Below are positions 36,295 to 45,729 of a stretch of 64,000 bases of DNA, one piece after another. A program made the position numbers and the translations under genes. Location of the stretch: positions 1 through 64,000 of the forward strand of contig NZ_CP022256.1 of NCBI RefSeq assembly GCF_003119195.2. Reading direction: 5' to 3'. Source of the stretch: Azospirillum baldaniorum (GTDB taxonomy: Bacteria > Pseudomonadota > Alphaproteobacteria > Azospirillales > Azospirillaceae). The notes beneath the pieces were generated by a model. It searched no databases. It saw only the letters and a list, made by a program, of their open reading frames with translations, and had not been told where the DNA came from. The stretch's first letter is position 1. Every line of letters starts with the position of its first letter.

Positions 36295-38445
36295 TTATTT
36301 TGAATCAATGCGTTTCAGTGCAATGCCTGAAACCGACAGATCCCCGAGACCATTGAAGAAGGTGCGAACCTCCACATTCTTGGCACCTTTTAGAACTGAA
36401 ACCTCACCACTGCAAGCGCTCTGCCTACCCGTTTTCAAAGGTGCTTGGAAAAACGTTTGCGGGCCGTCCACGACGCCAACAAAGTCCCAAGAGCCGACGC
36501 CGGACCCACCCGAACCCCCTGTGCTGGATTGGTAGTCGACACAGGCGACGTATTTCCCCGGCGACAAATTTGCGTAGGGGCCGAAGGTCAGGACACCACC
36601 TTGCCCATCCCCTCCCTGGACCGTTCGCGCGTCTCCCTGGACATGCCCGACGATGCCCGGCAGGTCGGCCGCCACAAGCGCGACTGCGGACTCGCCCCAT
36701 AGGCCCGTCTCGAGCTTGGTCTGCGGAACACGCCGTTTCATCATGAAATCGTGCAGTTCCGATCCGCTGTAATAGAAAACATCAAACGCGGCCTGTTCGC
36801 ACCGGTGGCGCTCGTATCCGGAAGGCAACTGAGCCTCAATGTTGTCGGCCAGGAACGGGATGGAGCCGGCGGCGGCCGAATCCCTTGCGGTGATCACGAA
36901 GTTGATGTGGGTCCCGTAGTGCTGCTGGCGGATGAGGGGGCCGACGGTCGACATCCAGAAAAAGGGACGGAGATCGGGTTGCACCGCGATCATCCGGTCG
37001 ATGGAGCGGGTCTGGTACTGAACACCCCGAGCATGCCAGTAATCGGAAATACCGGTGCGCAGCTTATGCTTGCCGCCCAGATCGTCAAGGCAGGCGGCGA
37101 TCTGCCATTCATAAAGGCGGTTATCGCCCTGCAGCCCGAGAATTGGGACGACTCCGTAATCGCGCAAATGGGAGAAACTGAAGTCGGGAGCCATGATCCG
37201 GGTCGTCGCCATCGCCGCACCTGTCGCTCCCAGGCCGACGAGGCACAGCCCTGCGGCGTAGCCGGACCAGCGGGAGCGGGTCTGCCGCCCGGCGCACCGG
37301 CGGTCGTGAATGATCAGGCTCAGCAGAAAGACTAGGGCGCCGGGAAGCATGAGGTACCGCAGGCCGAATTCGTCCGCATACCCGCCGGAGATGATCGACC
37401 CGGTGACCAGAACACCGCCCGACGCCAACAAAAATGCCCAGGCGATGGCCAACCTGCCATCGCACTCGACCATGCCGATCCGCAGGCTCGACAGCCCTTC
37501 GGTCCGTGCGCCAGTTTCGCGGCGGAACTGCACGATGCCAGGCAAAGCCGCCGCCGAATACAGCAAGGCCGCGGCCATGGACCCGAGAAAAATCCAGACG
37601 AGGGCATCGGCGGAGCGATAGAGAAGCTCAAAGCTGTCCAGGAACTTGTTCAAGGACGCGATCATCCGCACACGCGAGATCGACGCCCGGCCAAGCAGCG
37701 GGTCGTTGTAGGTCACGTAGCCTTCCAGCCCCTTGGCCACGGCAAACGCCCCGAGAACCATCAGGGTTGCGAGGATCACCCGGTTTCGCGTCCGCGCATC
37801 CCTTCCCGCAAGCGCGGCCGTCATCAGTCCGACGAGGGACATCGGCACAACGAAGGCCAGGATGAACAGCGAACCCGAAAGCACCGCAACGACCACGCCA
37901 AGACCAAGGGCCAGCAGCCAGACAACACCGCCCCGATCGATGAAACGCAGGAACGCGCCCAGGCACAGCAATCCAAAGATGGTCGTTGGAACATGCACGT
38001 TGTTGTGGATGTGGTAGAACCAACCATGGTCCACGGCCACGAGATTGGTCAGCGACAGGACAATCAACAACGACGCGATTCCGACTTTCGAGACGTCGGG
38101 CATGATCTGGCGCGCCAGAAAAATGGCGGACCCGGCGAGGATCAGGATCTGAAGGATGGTGACCAACAGAATGCGGTCGCCCGGATGCACGAGCAGAAGA
38201 TAGGCGAGAGCGTTCAGGGCGGTGTCCGGAACATAGGCCGGAGCCGGGGTGAACCGCCAATGGGACCATGCGCCGCCGAGGTCGAACAGATCCCGGAACA
38301 GGTCTGCCTGAAACAGCATATCGCTGTGAAGGCTGAGCCGGAAACCGTTCAACAGCGCCGTCATCAGCACCAAAAGCCACGCTGCGGGCAGCAGAATGCG
38401 CGTCGCGGCACCCCCCGATGCGATGCGGTGGTTCTCTCTTCCCAT
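36295..38445 (-). CDS. Polytopic membrane protein with a C-terminal beta domain
   Basis: About 716 residues. Ten or more hydrophobic segments cover residues 15-430 (ILLPAAWLLVLMTALL, LLVTILQILILAG, LLALGLGVVVAVLSGSLF). The layout recalls GT-C membrane proteins. From about 600 a soluble domain follows, with LTFGPYANLSPGKYVACVDY, VEVRTFFNGLGDLSVSGIAL, resembling carbohydrate-binding modules. I start at 38445 (MGRENHRIASG), near GGTAGAG, because the upstream 38 residues of the open frame look non-coding; 38559 is possible. Function unknown. Confidence 0.7.
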   Translation of the reverse strand: MGRENHRIASGGAATRILLPAAWLLVLMTALLNGFRLSLHSDMLFQADLFRDLFDLGGAWSHWRFTPAPAYVPDTALNALAYLLLVHPGDRILLVTILQILILAGSAIFLARQIMPDVSKVGIASLLIVLSLTNLVAVDHGWFYHIHNNVHVPTTIFGLLCLGAFLRFIDRGGVVWLLALGLGVVVAVLSGSLFILAFVVPMSLVGLMTAALAGRDARTRNRVILATLMVLGAFAVAKGLEGYVTYNDPLLGRASISRVRMIASLNKFLDSFELLYRSADALVWIFLGSMAAALLYSAAALPGIVQFRRETGARTEGLSSLRIGMVECDGRLAIAWAFLLASGGVLVTGSIISGGYADEFGLRYLMLPGALVFLLSLIIHDRRCAGRQTRSRWSGYAAGLCLVGLGATGAAMATTRIMAPDFSFSHLRDYGVVPILGLQGDNRLYEWQIAACLDDLGGKHKLRTGISDYWHARGVQYQTRSIDRMIAVQPDLRPFFWMSTVGPLIRQQHYGTHINFVITARDSAAAGSIPFLADNIEAQLPSGYERHRCEQAAFDVFYYSGSELHDFMMKRRVPQTKLETGLWGESAVALVAADLPGIVGHVQGDARTVQGGDGQGGVLTFGPYANLSPGKYVACVDYQSSTGGSGGSGVGSWDFVGVVDGPQTFFQAPLKTGRQSACSGEVSVLKGAKNVEVRTFFNGLGDLSVSGIALKRIDSK

Positions 38446-38662
38446 CTCTACCAATTCGATCACGTTGCCGAAGGACGTCGAACATACCGAAAAACATGGA
38501 GCCGTCAGGAATTTTGCGCGCACAAACACAACGAGTGGTGACCCCATTATCAGCCGCAAACACGAACAAGCGAAACGAAACCTGTCACGGATAGGACACT
38601 AGACTCCCGGTCGGCCGGGCGCATAGGGTGGCGCCGCCCCCGAAGCACCGCCTTGGAATCCC

Positions 38663-39568
38663 ATGCCGACGCTGCCCGACGACCTCCGGCTTCTCGAAGC
38701 CGAGTCCATCGCCATTCTGCGGGAGGTCGCAGCCGCCTTCACCCGCCCAGTGATGCTCTATTCCATCGGCAAGGACAGCGGCGTTCTCCTGCACCTGGCG
38801 CGCAAGGCCTTCCACCCGTCGCCGATCCCGTTTCCTCTTCTCCACGTCGACACCGGCTGGAAGTTCCGGGAGATGATCGCCTTCCGCGACGAGACGGTGC
38901 GCCGGCTGGGCCTGAGGCTGCTCGTTCACCGCAACGAGGACGGGGTGGCCCGCGGCATCGACCCGATCCGCTCCGGCTCGGCCCTGCACACCCGCGTCAT
39001 GAAGACCGAGGCGCTGCGCCAGGCGCTCGACCGGCACGGCTTCGACGCCGCCATCGGCGGCGCACGGCGCGACGAGGAGAAGAGCCGCGCGAAGGAGCGC
39101 GTCTTCTCCGTCCGCAGCGCCGCCCACAGCTGGGACCCGCGCGACCAGCGGCCGGAACCCTGGCGGCTGTGGAACACGCGCCTCGCACCGGGGGAGTCGG
39201 TGCGCGTCTTCCCCCTGTCCAACTGGACCGAGATGGACGTGTGGCGCTACGTCGCGGCGGAGCGCCTGCCGGTGGTGCCGCTCTACTTCGCGGCGGAGCG
39301 CCCGATGGTGCGCCGGTCGGGCGCGCTGATCATGGTGGACGACGGCCGCCTGCCGCTGAACCCCGGCGAGGTTCCGGAGATCATGCGGGTCCGCTTCCGC
39401 ACGCTGGGCTGCTACCCGCTGAGCGGGGCCATCCCCTCCGACGCCGCGACCGTGGAGGATATCCTGGCGGAAATGCGCGCGTCGCGGACCTCCGAACGGC
39501 AGGGTCGCCTGATCGACGGCGACGAACCGGCCTCCATGGAGCGCAAGAAGCGCGAGGGCTATTTCTGA
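38663..39568 (+). CDS. cysD: Sulfate adenylyltransferase subunit 2
   Basis: 301 residues; with CysN it makes adenosine 5'-phosphosulfate from ATP and sulfate. The PP-loop SIGKDSGVLLHLARKAF lies near residue 35, and FPLLHVDTGWKFREM, GGARRDEEKSRAKER and FPLSNWTEMDVWRYV are family-typical. The last base of its stop is the first base of the next start (TGATG), so translation is coupled. In Azospirillum this pair is known as nodPQ. Next to polysaccharide genes it most likely serves sulfation of a surface glycan rather than, or besides, cysteine synthesis. Confidence 0.95.
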   Translation: MPTLPDDLRLLEAESIAILREVAAAFTRPVMLYSIGKDSGVLLHLARKAFHPSPIPFPLLHVDTGWKFREMIAFRDETVRRLGLRLLVHRNEDGVARGIDPIRSGSALHTRVMKTEALRQALDRHGFDAAIGGARRDEEKSRAKERVFSVRSAAHSWDPRDQRPEPWRLWNTRLAPGESVRVFPLSNWTEMDVWRYVAAERLPVVPLYFAAERPMVRRSGALIMVDDGRLPLNPGEVPEIMRVRFRTLGCYPLSGAIPSDAATVEDILAEMRASRTSERQGRLIDGDEPASMERKKREGYF

Positions 39569-41490
39569 TGACGACCCCCCTCAATTCCATCCTCAATTCC
39601 TCCGTCACGTCTGCCGCCGCTCTCGTTGCCGAACCCGCCGCGGGTCGCGGCCTGCTGCGCTTCCTGACCTGCGGTTCGGTGGACGACGGGAAGTCCACGC
39701 TGATCGGCCGCCTCCTCCACGACGCCGGGCTGGTGCCCGACGACCAGCTCGAACAGGCGCGGCGCGACAGCCGCGGCCGCGTCGAGACCGAGGGGGACAT
39801 CGACGTCTCCCTGCTGGTGGACGGGCTGGAGGCGGAGCGCGAGCAGGGCATCACCATCGACGTCGCGCACCGCTTCTTCGCCACCGGACGGCGCAGCTTC
39901 ATCGTCGCCGACACGCCGGGGCACGAGCAGTACACCCGCAACATGGCGACCGCCGCCTCCACCGCGTCGCTGGCGGTGCTGCTGGCCGACGCGCGCAAGG
40001 GCCTGCTGACCCAGACCCGCCGCCACGCCATCGTCTGCTCGCTGATGGGCATCCGGCACGTCGTGCTGGCGGTCAACAAGATGGATCTGGCCGGCGGCGA
40101 CGAGGCGGTCTTCAGCGCCATCGCACGGGACTTCCAGAGCTTCGCGGAGCCGCTCGGCTTCCGGTCGGTCACGGCGATCCCCCTGTCGGCGCGGCGCGGC
40201 GACAACGTCGTCCACCCCTCCGGCGCCATGCCCTGGTACGCCGGCCCGACCCTGCTGGCGCATCTGGAGACGGCGGAGGTCGGAGACGAGCGGACGGCAG
40301 ACGGGCCGCTGCGTTTCCTGGTGGAATGGGTGAACCGTCCGGACCCCGACTTCCGCGGCCTGTCGGGGACGGTGCTGTCGGGGTCGCTGGAGCCGGGCGA
40401 CGCGGTGACGGTGTGGCCGTCGGGGCGGCCCGCCCGGATCGCCCGCGTCCTGACCTTCGAGGGCGACGCGGCGCGCGCGCGGACCGGCGACGCGGTCACC
40501 GTGACGCTGGAGGATGCGGTGGACGCCGGGCGCGGCGACCTGCTGAGCCACCCCGGCGACGCGCCGGAGGTGGCCGACCAGTTCGCCGCCCATCTGCTGT
40601 GGATGGCGGAAGACCCGCTGATGCCCGGCCGTTCCTATCTGCTGCGCGCCGGAAGCCGCTGGGTCCCGGCCACCGTCACCACGCTGCGCCACGCGCTGAA
40701 CGTGGAGACGCTGGAACACACCGCGGCGCAGACGCTGGAGCTGAACGCGGTCGGGCTGTGCAACCTGTCGACCGCGGCCCCGCTCGCCTTCGATCCCTAC
40801 ACGGCGAACCGGGACACCGGTTCCTTCATCCTGGTGGACCGCTACACCAACCGCACCGTCGGGGCCGGGATGATCCAGCACCCGCTGCGCCGCGCCGCCA
40901 ACCTGCACCCCCAGGAGCTGGCCGTCTCCGCGGCGGAACGGGCGGACCTCAAGCGGCAGCGCCCGGCGGTGCTGTGGTTCACCGGCCTGTCGGGAGCCGG
41001 CAAATCCACCGTCGCCAACCGGGTGGAGCGGCTTCTCCACGCGCTCGGCCATCACACGATGATGCTGGACGGCGACAACGTCCGGCTGGGGCTGAACCGC
41101 GACCTGGGCTTCACCGACGCCGACCGTGTGGAGAATGTCCGGCGCGTCGGCGAAGTGGCGAAGCTGATGACGGACGCCGGGCTGATCGTGCTGTGCGCCT
41201 TCATCGCCCCCTTCCGGGCGGAGCGGGAAGCGGTGCGCGCCCTGCTCCCCGAGGGCGCGTTCCTGGAGGTCTTCGTGGACACGCCGCTGGAGGAATGCGT
41301 GCGGCGCGATCCCAAGGGGCTGTACGCCAAGGCGCGCAGCGGGGCCCTGAAGAACTTCACGGGCGTCGACTCCCCCTACGAACCGCCCATCGCGCCCGAG
41401 CTGCGGCTCGACACGGCGGCGGAGGACGCCGACGCGCTCGCCCGGCGCGTGGTGGAGGAACTGCGGCGGAGAGGCATTGCCGGAGCCTGA
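39568..41490 (+). CDS. cysNC: Bifunctional sulfate adenylyltransferase subunit 1 / adenylylsulfate kinase
   Basis: 640 residues. The N-terminal CysN GTPase has GSVDDGKSTLIGRLLHD, DTPGHEQYTRNM and NKMDLA, and drives APS synthesis by CysD. The C-terminal CysC kinase starts near residue 470 with WFTGLSGAGKSTVANRVE and contains DGDNVRLGLNRDLGF and FIAPFRAER; it makes PAPS, the universal sulfate donor. This fused form is the NodQ type. Coupled to cysD by a one-base overlap. It supports the PAPS-using sulfotransferase at 18.5 kb. Confidence 0.95.
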   Translation: MTTPLNSILNSSVTSAAALVAEPAAGRGLLRFLTCGSVDDGKSTLIGRLLHDAGLVPDDQLEQARRDSRGRVETEGDIDVSLLVDGLEAEREQGITIDVAHRFFATGRRSFIVADTPGHEQYTRNMATAASTASLAVLLADARKGLLTQTRRHAIVCSLMGIRHVVLAVNKMDLAGGDEAVFSAIARDFQSFAEPLGFRSVTAIPLSARRGDNVVHPSGAMPWYAGPTLLAHLETAEVGDERTADGPLRFLVEWVNRPDPDFRGLSGTVLSGSLEPGDAVTVWPSGRPARIARVLTFEGDAARARTGDAVTVTLEDAVDAGRGDLLSHPGDAPEVADQFAAHLLWMAEDPLMPGRSYLLRAGSRWVPATVTTLRHALNVETLEHTAAQTLELNAVGLCNLSTAAPLAFDPYTANRDTGSFILVDRYTNRTVGAGMIQHPLRRAANLHPQELAVSAAERADLKRQRPAVLWFTGLSGAGKSTVANRVERLLHALGHHTMMLDGDNVRLGLNRDLGFTDADRVENVRRVGEVAKLMTDAGLIVLCAFIAPFRAEREAVRALLPEGAFLEVFVDTPLEECVRRDPKGLYAKARSGALKNFTGVDSPYEPPIAPELRLDTAAEDADALARRVVEELRRRGIAGA

Positions 41491-41661
41491 GGCGGGCCGT
41501 AGGCTGGATCTCTTGGCCTGACATCGCCGGCACGGCACAATCGCTTGCCAAAGCCGGACGCTTGCGGCCATCTGCAAGGCAGTTCCGCGCCCGGACGCCG
41601 GCGCGAGGCCATCATGCCCGCTGAAACCGCCCAGCCCGCTGAAACCGCCTGGAGAGACACC

Positions 41662-42621
41662 ATGACCGCAATCCGCAGCTACAATCGGCGCGTCCTGGTG
41701 ACCGGCGGCGCCGGCTTCCTCGGCTCCCACCTCTGCGAGCGCCTGCTGGCCCGCGGCGACGAGGTGGTGTGCGCCGACAACTACTTCACCGGATCGCGGA
41801 GCAACATCGCCCACCTGCTGGGCCACCCGAACTTCGAGGCGATCCGCCACGACGTGACCTTTCCGCTCTATGTCGAGGTGGACCAGATCTACAATCTGGC
41901 CTGCCCGGCCTCGCCGGTGCATTACCAGCACGATCCGGTGCAGACGACCAAGACCAGCGTGCATGGCGCCATCAACATGCTGGGGCTGGCCAAGCGGCTG
42001 AACGCCCGCATCCTCCAGGCCTCGACCAGCGAGGTCTACGGCGACCCCGCCATCCATCCGCAGCCGGAGGAATATTGGGGCAACGTCAACCCGATCGGGC
42101 CGCGCTCCTGCTACGACGAGGGCAAGCGCTGCGCGGAGACGCTGTTCTTCGACTATCATCGCCAGCACGGGTTGGCGATCAAGGTGATGCGCATCTTCAA
42201 CACCTATGGGCCGCGCATGCACCCCAACGACGGGCGCGTCGTCTCGAACTTCATCATGCAGGCGCTCCGCAACGAGCCGATCACCGTCTATGGCCAAGGC
42301 CAGCAGACCCGCTCCTTCTGCTATGTCGACGACCTGATCGAGGGCATGATCCGGCTGATGGATTCCCCCGACGAGGTCACCGGCCCGGTGAACGTCGGCA
42401 ACCCCGGCGAATTCACCATGCTGGAACTGGCCGAGCAGGTGATCGCCTTGACCGGGTCGCGTTCGCTGGTCGAGCACCGTCCGCTTCCCCAGGACGATCC
42501 GAGACAGCGCCGCCCCGACATCACCAAGGCCAAGGCCCTGCTCGGCTGGGAGCCGACCGTACCGCTTCGCGACGGGCTGGAGCGCACCATCGCCTATTTC
42601 CGGCAGCGCTTCATCGACTGA
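41662..42621 (+). CDS. uxs: UDP-glucuronate decarboxylase (UDP-xylose synthase)
   Basis: 319 residues of an extended SDR enzyme that decarboxylates UDP-glucuronate to UDP-xylose. LVTGGAGFLGSHLCE binds NAD, YNLACPASPVHYQ and the catalytic YDEGKR (YxxxK) are characteristic, and IFNTYGPRMHPNDGRVVSNF is typical of the UXS subgroup. ATG at 41662 has GGAGAG six bases upstream and is preferred to 41545. UDP-glucuronate would come from Ugd at 55.8 kb. It ends 74 bases before the first iteron. Confidence 0.92.
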   Translation: MTAIRSYNRRVLVTGGAGFLGSHLCERLLARGDEVVCADNYFTGSRSNIAHLLGHPNFEAIRHDVTFPLYVEVDQIYNLACPASPVHYQHDPVQTTKTSVHGAINMLGLAKRLNARILQASTSEVYGDPAIHPQPEEYWGNVNPIGPRSCYDEGKRCAETLFFDYHRQHGLAIKVMRIFNTYGPRMHPNDGRVVSNFIMQALRNEPITVYGQGQQTRSFCYVDDLIEGMIRLMDSPDEVTGPVNVGNPGEFTMLELAEQVIALTGSRSLVEHRPLPQDDPRQRRPDITKAKALLGWEPTVPLRDGLERTIAYFRQRFID

Positions 42622-42694
42622 GCCCGCGGCCCATCCGGACGGCGCGTCCAGCCCCCCGCACACCGTCCGGACCGGATACGGAAGGCCATGGGTT

Positions 42695-43007
42695 TGGAGT
42701 CTTGTCGCGCCCCTCCCCCGACTCAGGCGCGCCGGCTGGCTCCCGCAAGACCGGAACACCCCGCCGTCCCTGCCCAATTCACCGAGTCGCGTTCCGAATC
42801 GCCTTCAAAAGCGATTCGGAAACGTAGAACTGGAGTTTTGTCGCGTGCGACCAAGCTTCCACAGGAAGAATGGGTTATCCCCTGGAATGTTGTCGCGCGA
42901 TTCCTGGACTCTTGTCGCGCGACTCGCGATTCTCTACTGGAGTCTTGTCGCTCAAACTAATAGGTGAATCTAGTAACCTTACAAATAGTCTGCGCGACAA
43001 GATTCCA
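42695..43007. repeat. Iteron array upstream of repA (candidate replication origin)
   Basis: Five direct copies of the motif TGGAGTCTTGTCGCG, with small changes, lie at 42695-42710, 42831-42846, 42883-42898, 42905-42920 and 42938-42953, and one inverted copy at 42992-43007, 76 bases before the repA start. Spacings are irregular. Such repeats next to a RepA gene bind the initiator and form the origin or its copy-number control. Part of the region is AT-rich. Confidence 0.85.
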
Positions 43008-43083
43008 AATTGCGGCTGTCAACCTGCCGTGTTATGGATCGGACCATAAATGGACCCGGAACAAACGGCGAGAACAGCGCGCT

Positions 43084-44022
43084 ATGGGCCAGTTGCATCG
43101 CCTGATCAGCCAAGTGGGCCGTGAGCAGGCCAAAGCACTCCAGACCGACCCTGATCAGCGTTCGCTGGTCGACATCGCCGCGGCGGTACTGGAGGAAGAA
43201 CGGCAGGATCTTGGCATTACCTATTCAGGCTTTGCCTTGACCGCGCTTCCGCATCGCCGCCTTCCCGACGATCAGCCGTGGGAAAGGCGCGGGCATCGTA
43301 TTCGTTTGCTGATCGAGCCGGGCCGACTGCCCGTTCGTGGTGGCGGCTTCAAACTCTACGGCGTTCCTTATGGCAGCCGGGCCCGCATGATCCTGCTGTA
43401 TCTGCAGACCCGCGCGCTGCAAACGGACAGCCGCGAGGTCGAACTGGGCCGCAGCATGCATGATTGGCTGGATCGCATGGGACTGTCGGTGGGCGGGCAG
43501 ACCTACCGCGACATCCGAGAACAAGCCTCGCGGATCGCCGCCTGCAACCTGACCTTCGCCTGGGAAGACGCTAACAGCCTCGGCTTCGAGAAGGACTCGA
43601 TTGTCAAGGGCGGCATCCATTTCTCCTCGGAGCACAATTCCCCCCAGGGGACGCTGTGGGAAGACAGGGTCCTGCTGTCCGAGGCTTTCTTCCGCGAACT
43701 GAAAGCGCATCCCGTGCCGATCTGGGAGCCGGCGCTGCGGCACATCCAGAACAACAGCACGAGCATCGACATCTACATCTGGCTGGCCTACCGGCTGCAC
43801 AGCCTGAACAAATCCACGACCATCACTTGGCCGGCGGTGTTCGAACAGTTCGGGGCCGGTTATTCGCGTCTGCGCGATTTCCGGAAGCGCTTCATCGAAG
43901 CTCTTCAACTGGCCCTCGCCGTCTATCCCGAGGCGCGCGTCGACGTGGAGGATCATGGACTGCTCCTGCACCCCTCGCCTCCCCCGATTCCCGAACGGAA
44001 GACGAGCCAGCTCATGCGCTGA
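43084..44022 (+). CDS. repA: Plasmid replication initiator RepA
   Basis: About 312 residues, matching the RepA-type initiators of alphaproteobacterial plasmids: GVPYGSRARMILLYLQTRAL, SMHDWLDRMGLSVGG, IREQASRIAACNLTF and SIDIYIWLAYRLHSLNKS, TWPAVFEQFG. It binds iterons to start replication. The ATG at 43084 (MGQLHRLISQ) is preferred to an upstream in-frame start at 42964, which lies within the iteron array. Iterons flank the gene on both sides, suggesting autoregulation. Confidence 0.88.
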   Translation: MGQLHRLISQVGREQAKALQTDPDQRSLVDIAAAVLEEERQDLGITYSGFALTALPHRRLPDDQPWERRGHRIRLLIEPGRLPVRGGGFKLYGVPYGSRARMILLYLQTRALQTDSREVELGRSMHDWLDRMGLSVGGQTYRDIREQASRIAACNLTFAWEDANSLGFEKDSIVKGGIHFSSEHNSPQGTLWEDRVLLSEAFFRELKAHPVPIWEPALRHIQNNSTSIDIYIWLAYRLHSLNKSTTITWPAVFEQFGAGYSRLRDFRKRFIEALQLALAVYPEARVDVEDHGLLLHPSPPPIPERKTSQLMR

Positions 44023-44061
44023 GCGCAACTCTCTGCAAAGCGGCTCAGCTTTTTCGGGACA

Positions 44062-44111
44062 CGCGACAAGACTCCAAACTCCCCGCCGGCGGCGCTCGCG
44101 ACAACACTCCA
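44062..44111. repeat. Two inverted iteron copies between repA and gmhB
   Basis: CGCGACAAGACTCCA (44062-44076) and CGCGACAACACTCCA (44097-44111) are reverse-complement copies of the upstream iteron. They sit within 80 bases upstream of the gmhB start, where they may also affect its transcription. Confidence 0.8.
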
Positions 44112-44138
44112 GACGGCCCCGCTCCAGCAAAGGATTCC

Positions 44139-44681
44139 ATGCCCCACAGAGCCCTTCTGCTCGACCGCGACGGGATCGTGAACGTCGATCACGGTTATGT
44201 CGGCGACCGTGGCCGTTTCACGTTCATGGACGGCATTTTTCCCCTGACGCGGCACGCGGCGGACCGTGGCTTCCGGATTGCCGTCATCACCAACCAATCG
44301 GGCATCGCGCGCGGCTATTTCAGCGAAACCGCGTTCCTGGAGTTGAGCGGTTGGATGCGGGACATGTTCCGCTCCCAGGGCGTGGAAGTGGCTGGAGTCT
44401 TCCATTGCCCCTACCACAAAGGCGGCACGGTGGAACGTTACGCCCGCGACAGCTTCTGGCGGAAACCCAACCCCGGCATGATCCTGGAGGCGGCGCGGCG
44501 GCTGGACCTCGACCTGTCCCGGTCGGTCTTCCTGGGCGACCAGCCGACCGACATGGCCGCGGCGCAGACCGCAGGCGTGGCGCAACGGGTCATGCTGGAA
44601 TCGGCTGGGGAGCTGCCACAGGAGACGGCGGCAACCCTGACAATCCATCAGCTGACTGAATTGATCCCTTTTCTGACCTGA
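44139..44681 (+). CDS. gmhB: D-glycero-D-manno-heptose 1,7-bisphosphate phosphatase
   Basis: 180 residues of the HAD superfamily. It removes the C7 phosphate of heptose bisphosphate in the ADP-heptose pathway. Motif I is LLLDRDGIVN, motif II ITNQSGIARGYF, a zinc-type cysteine/histidine segment FHCPYHKGG follows, then KPNPGMI and GDQPTDMAAAQ (motif IV), all expected for GmhB. Weak ribosome site; two RepA iterons lie directly upstream. hldD at the window start encodes a later step of the same pathway. Confidence 0.92.
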   Translation: MPHRALLLDRDGIVNVDHGYVGDRGRFTFMDGIFPLTRHAADRGFRIAVITNQSGIARGYFSETAFLELSGWMRDMFRSQGVEVAGVFHCPYHKGGTVERYARDSFWRKPNPGMILEAARRLDLDLSRSVFLGDQPTDMAAAQTAGVAQRVMLESAGELPQETAATLTIHQLTELIPFLT

Positions 44682-44736
44682 CCGGCCGCAGGCACACCGG
44701 AGCGGATTGGCGGCATGACGCAAACCTGAACCACGC

Positions 44737-45729
44737 TCATTCCAGCCGCAAATCCGTCCGGGAAACGGAGTGTGTCTCTCCGGCGCCGGGCTTCTGCATC
44801 AGATCCTCATCGAGCAGTCCGTCCGCCCGCGCCCGGTCGAGCAGTGCCTTGACGCTCGACGGTGCCCAGGTTCCGGCCCCGGTCGCCGTCCGCACGCCCT
44901 GGCGCTCCAACTGCCGGCCGATGCGGGCCAGCGTCGGTTTCTGCCCGGCCTGGGCGGCGTTGTGGATGGTAGCGACCAGTTCCACCAGTCGCTTAGCCTG
45001 TGCCGCCGCTTTCTTGGAACGGCGGGGTGCCGCCTTCAGCAGGTCGGATTCAGCCAGACCATCGGCGACGAGACGGCGCACCGCGCGGATCAGGGCATCG
45101 CGCGTCCACGGCGCCGGGTTGTTGCCGGGCCGCTTCTTCATCGCGGTGTTCAGCACATCGACGACACGGTCCCACGGCTGGGCCGGCCGCAGGCGCCGCA
45201 CGATGGGCAGGAACTCGTCCGCACCGGCGATGGCCCGCTCGCTCAGACGCTCGTCACGCGCGCGGGCGACGCGACGACGGGCCAGCGGATCGCCTGAGAT
45301 CAGACCGGGATTGCCCGGCTGCCGGCCGAGCGCCTTGGCAGCCCGCACCCCGGCCTTGGTGCGTTCGCGGATCAGCGAGCGTTCGAATTCGGCTACGGCG
45401 CCGAGAATCTGCAAGGTGAATTTGCCTTGCGGACTGCCGGTGTCAATGGGATCGCCCAGCGATTTGAACGCCGCTCCCTTGCGCTCCAGCGTCTCGATGA
45501 TCTCCAGCAGATGGGCAAGTGAGCGGGCCAGCCGGTCGATGCGCGCCACCACCAGTGTGTCACCCTTGCGGAGGCGGGCCAGCATGGCCTTGAGCTGCGG
45601 CCGCTCGCGGTCGGCACCGGAGGCGCTCTCGCAAACGATCTCGGTGCAGCCGAACCGTTTCAGCTCGAGAAACTGCGCTTCGGTGGATTGGTCCTCGGTG
45701 GAAACGCGCGCGTAGCCGATCAGCGCCAT
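44737..45729 (-). CDS. Serine recombinase with extended C-terminus
   Basis: 330 residues. The resolvase/invertase catalytic domain has GYARVSTEDQ with the nucleophilic serine, then DTLVVARIDRLARSLAHL and LQILGAVAEFERSLIRERTKAG. Residues beyond 185 are longer than in classical Tn3-type resolvases and include several helix-turn-helix-like, Lys/Arg-rich stretches. Between repA and parAB, a multimer-resolution or inversion role is likely; no transposase was recognised next to it. Confidence 0.88.
   Translation of the reverse strand: MALIGYARVSTEDQSTEAQFLELKRFGCTEIVCESASGADRERPQLKAMLARLRKGDTLVVARIDRLARSLAHLLEIIETLERKGAAFKSLGDPIDTGSPQGKFTLQILGAVAEFERSLIRERTKAGVRAAKALGRQPGNPGLISGDPLARRRVARARDERLSERAIAGADEFLPIVRRLRPAQPWDRVVDVLNTAMKKRPGNNPAPWTRDALIRAVRRLVADGLAESDLLKAAPRRSKKAAAQAKRLVELVATIHNAAQAGQKPTLARIGRQLERQGVRTATGAGTWAPSSVKALLDRARADGLLDEDLMQKPGAGETHSVSRTDLRLE

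Noticed and set aside
39559..42777. Minus-strand open frame of more than 1000 codons
   Set aside because: Antisense to cysNC and uxs, both of which have unmistakable motifs.
42964..43083. Upstream extension of repA to 42964
   Set aside because: It would translate through an inverted iteron; the ATG at 43084 gives a protein beginning at the conserved part.
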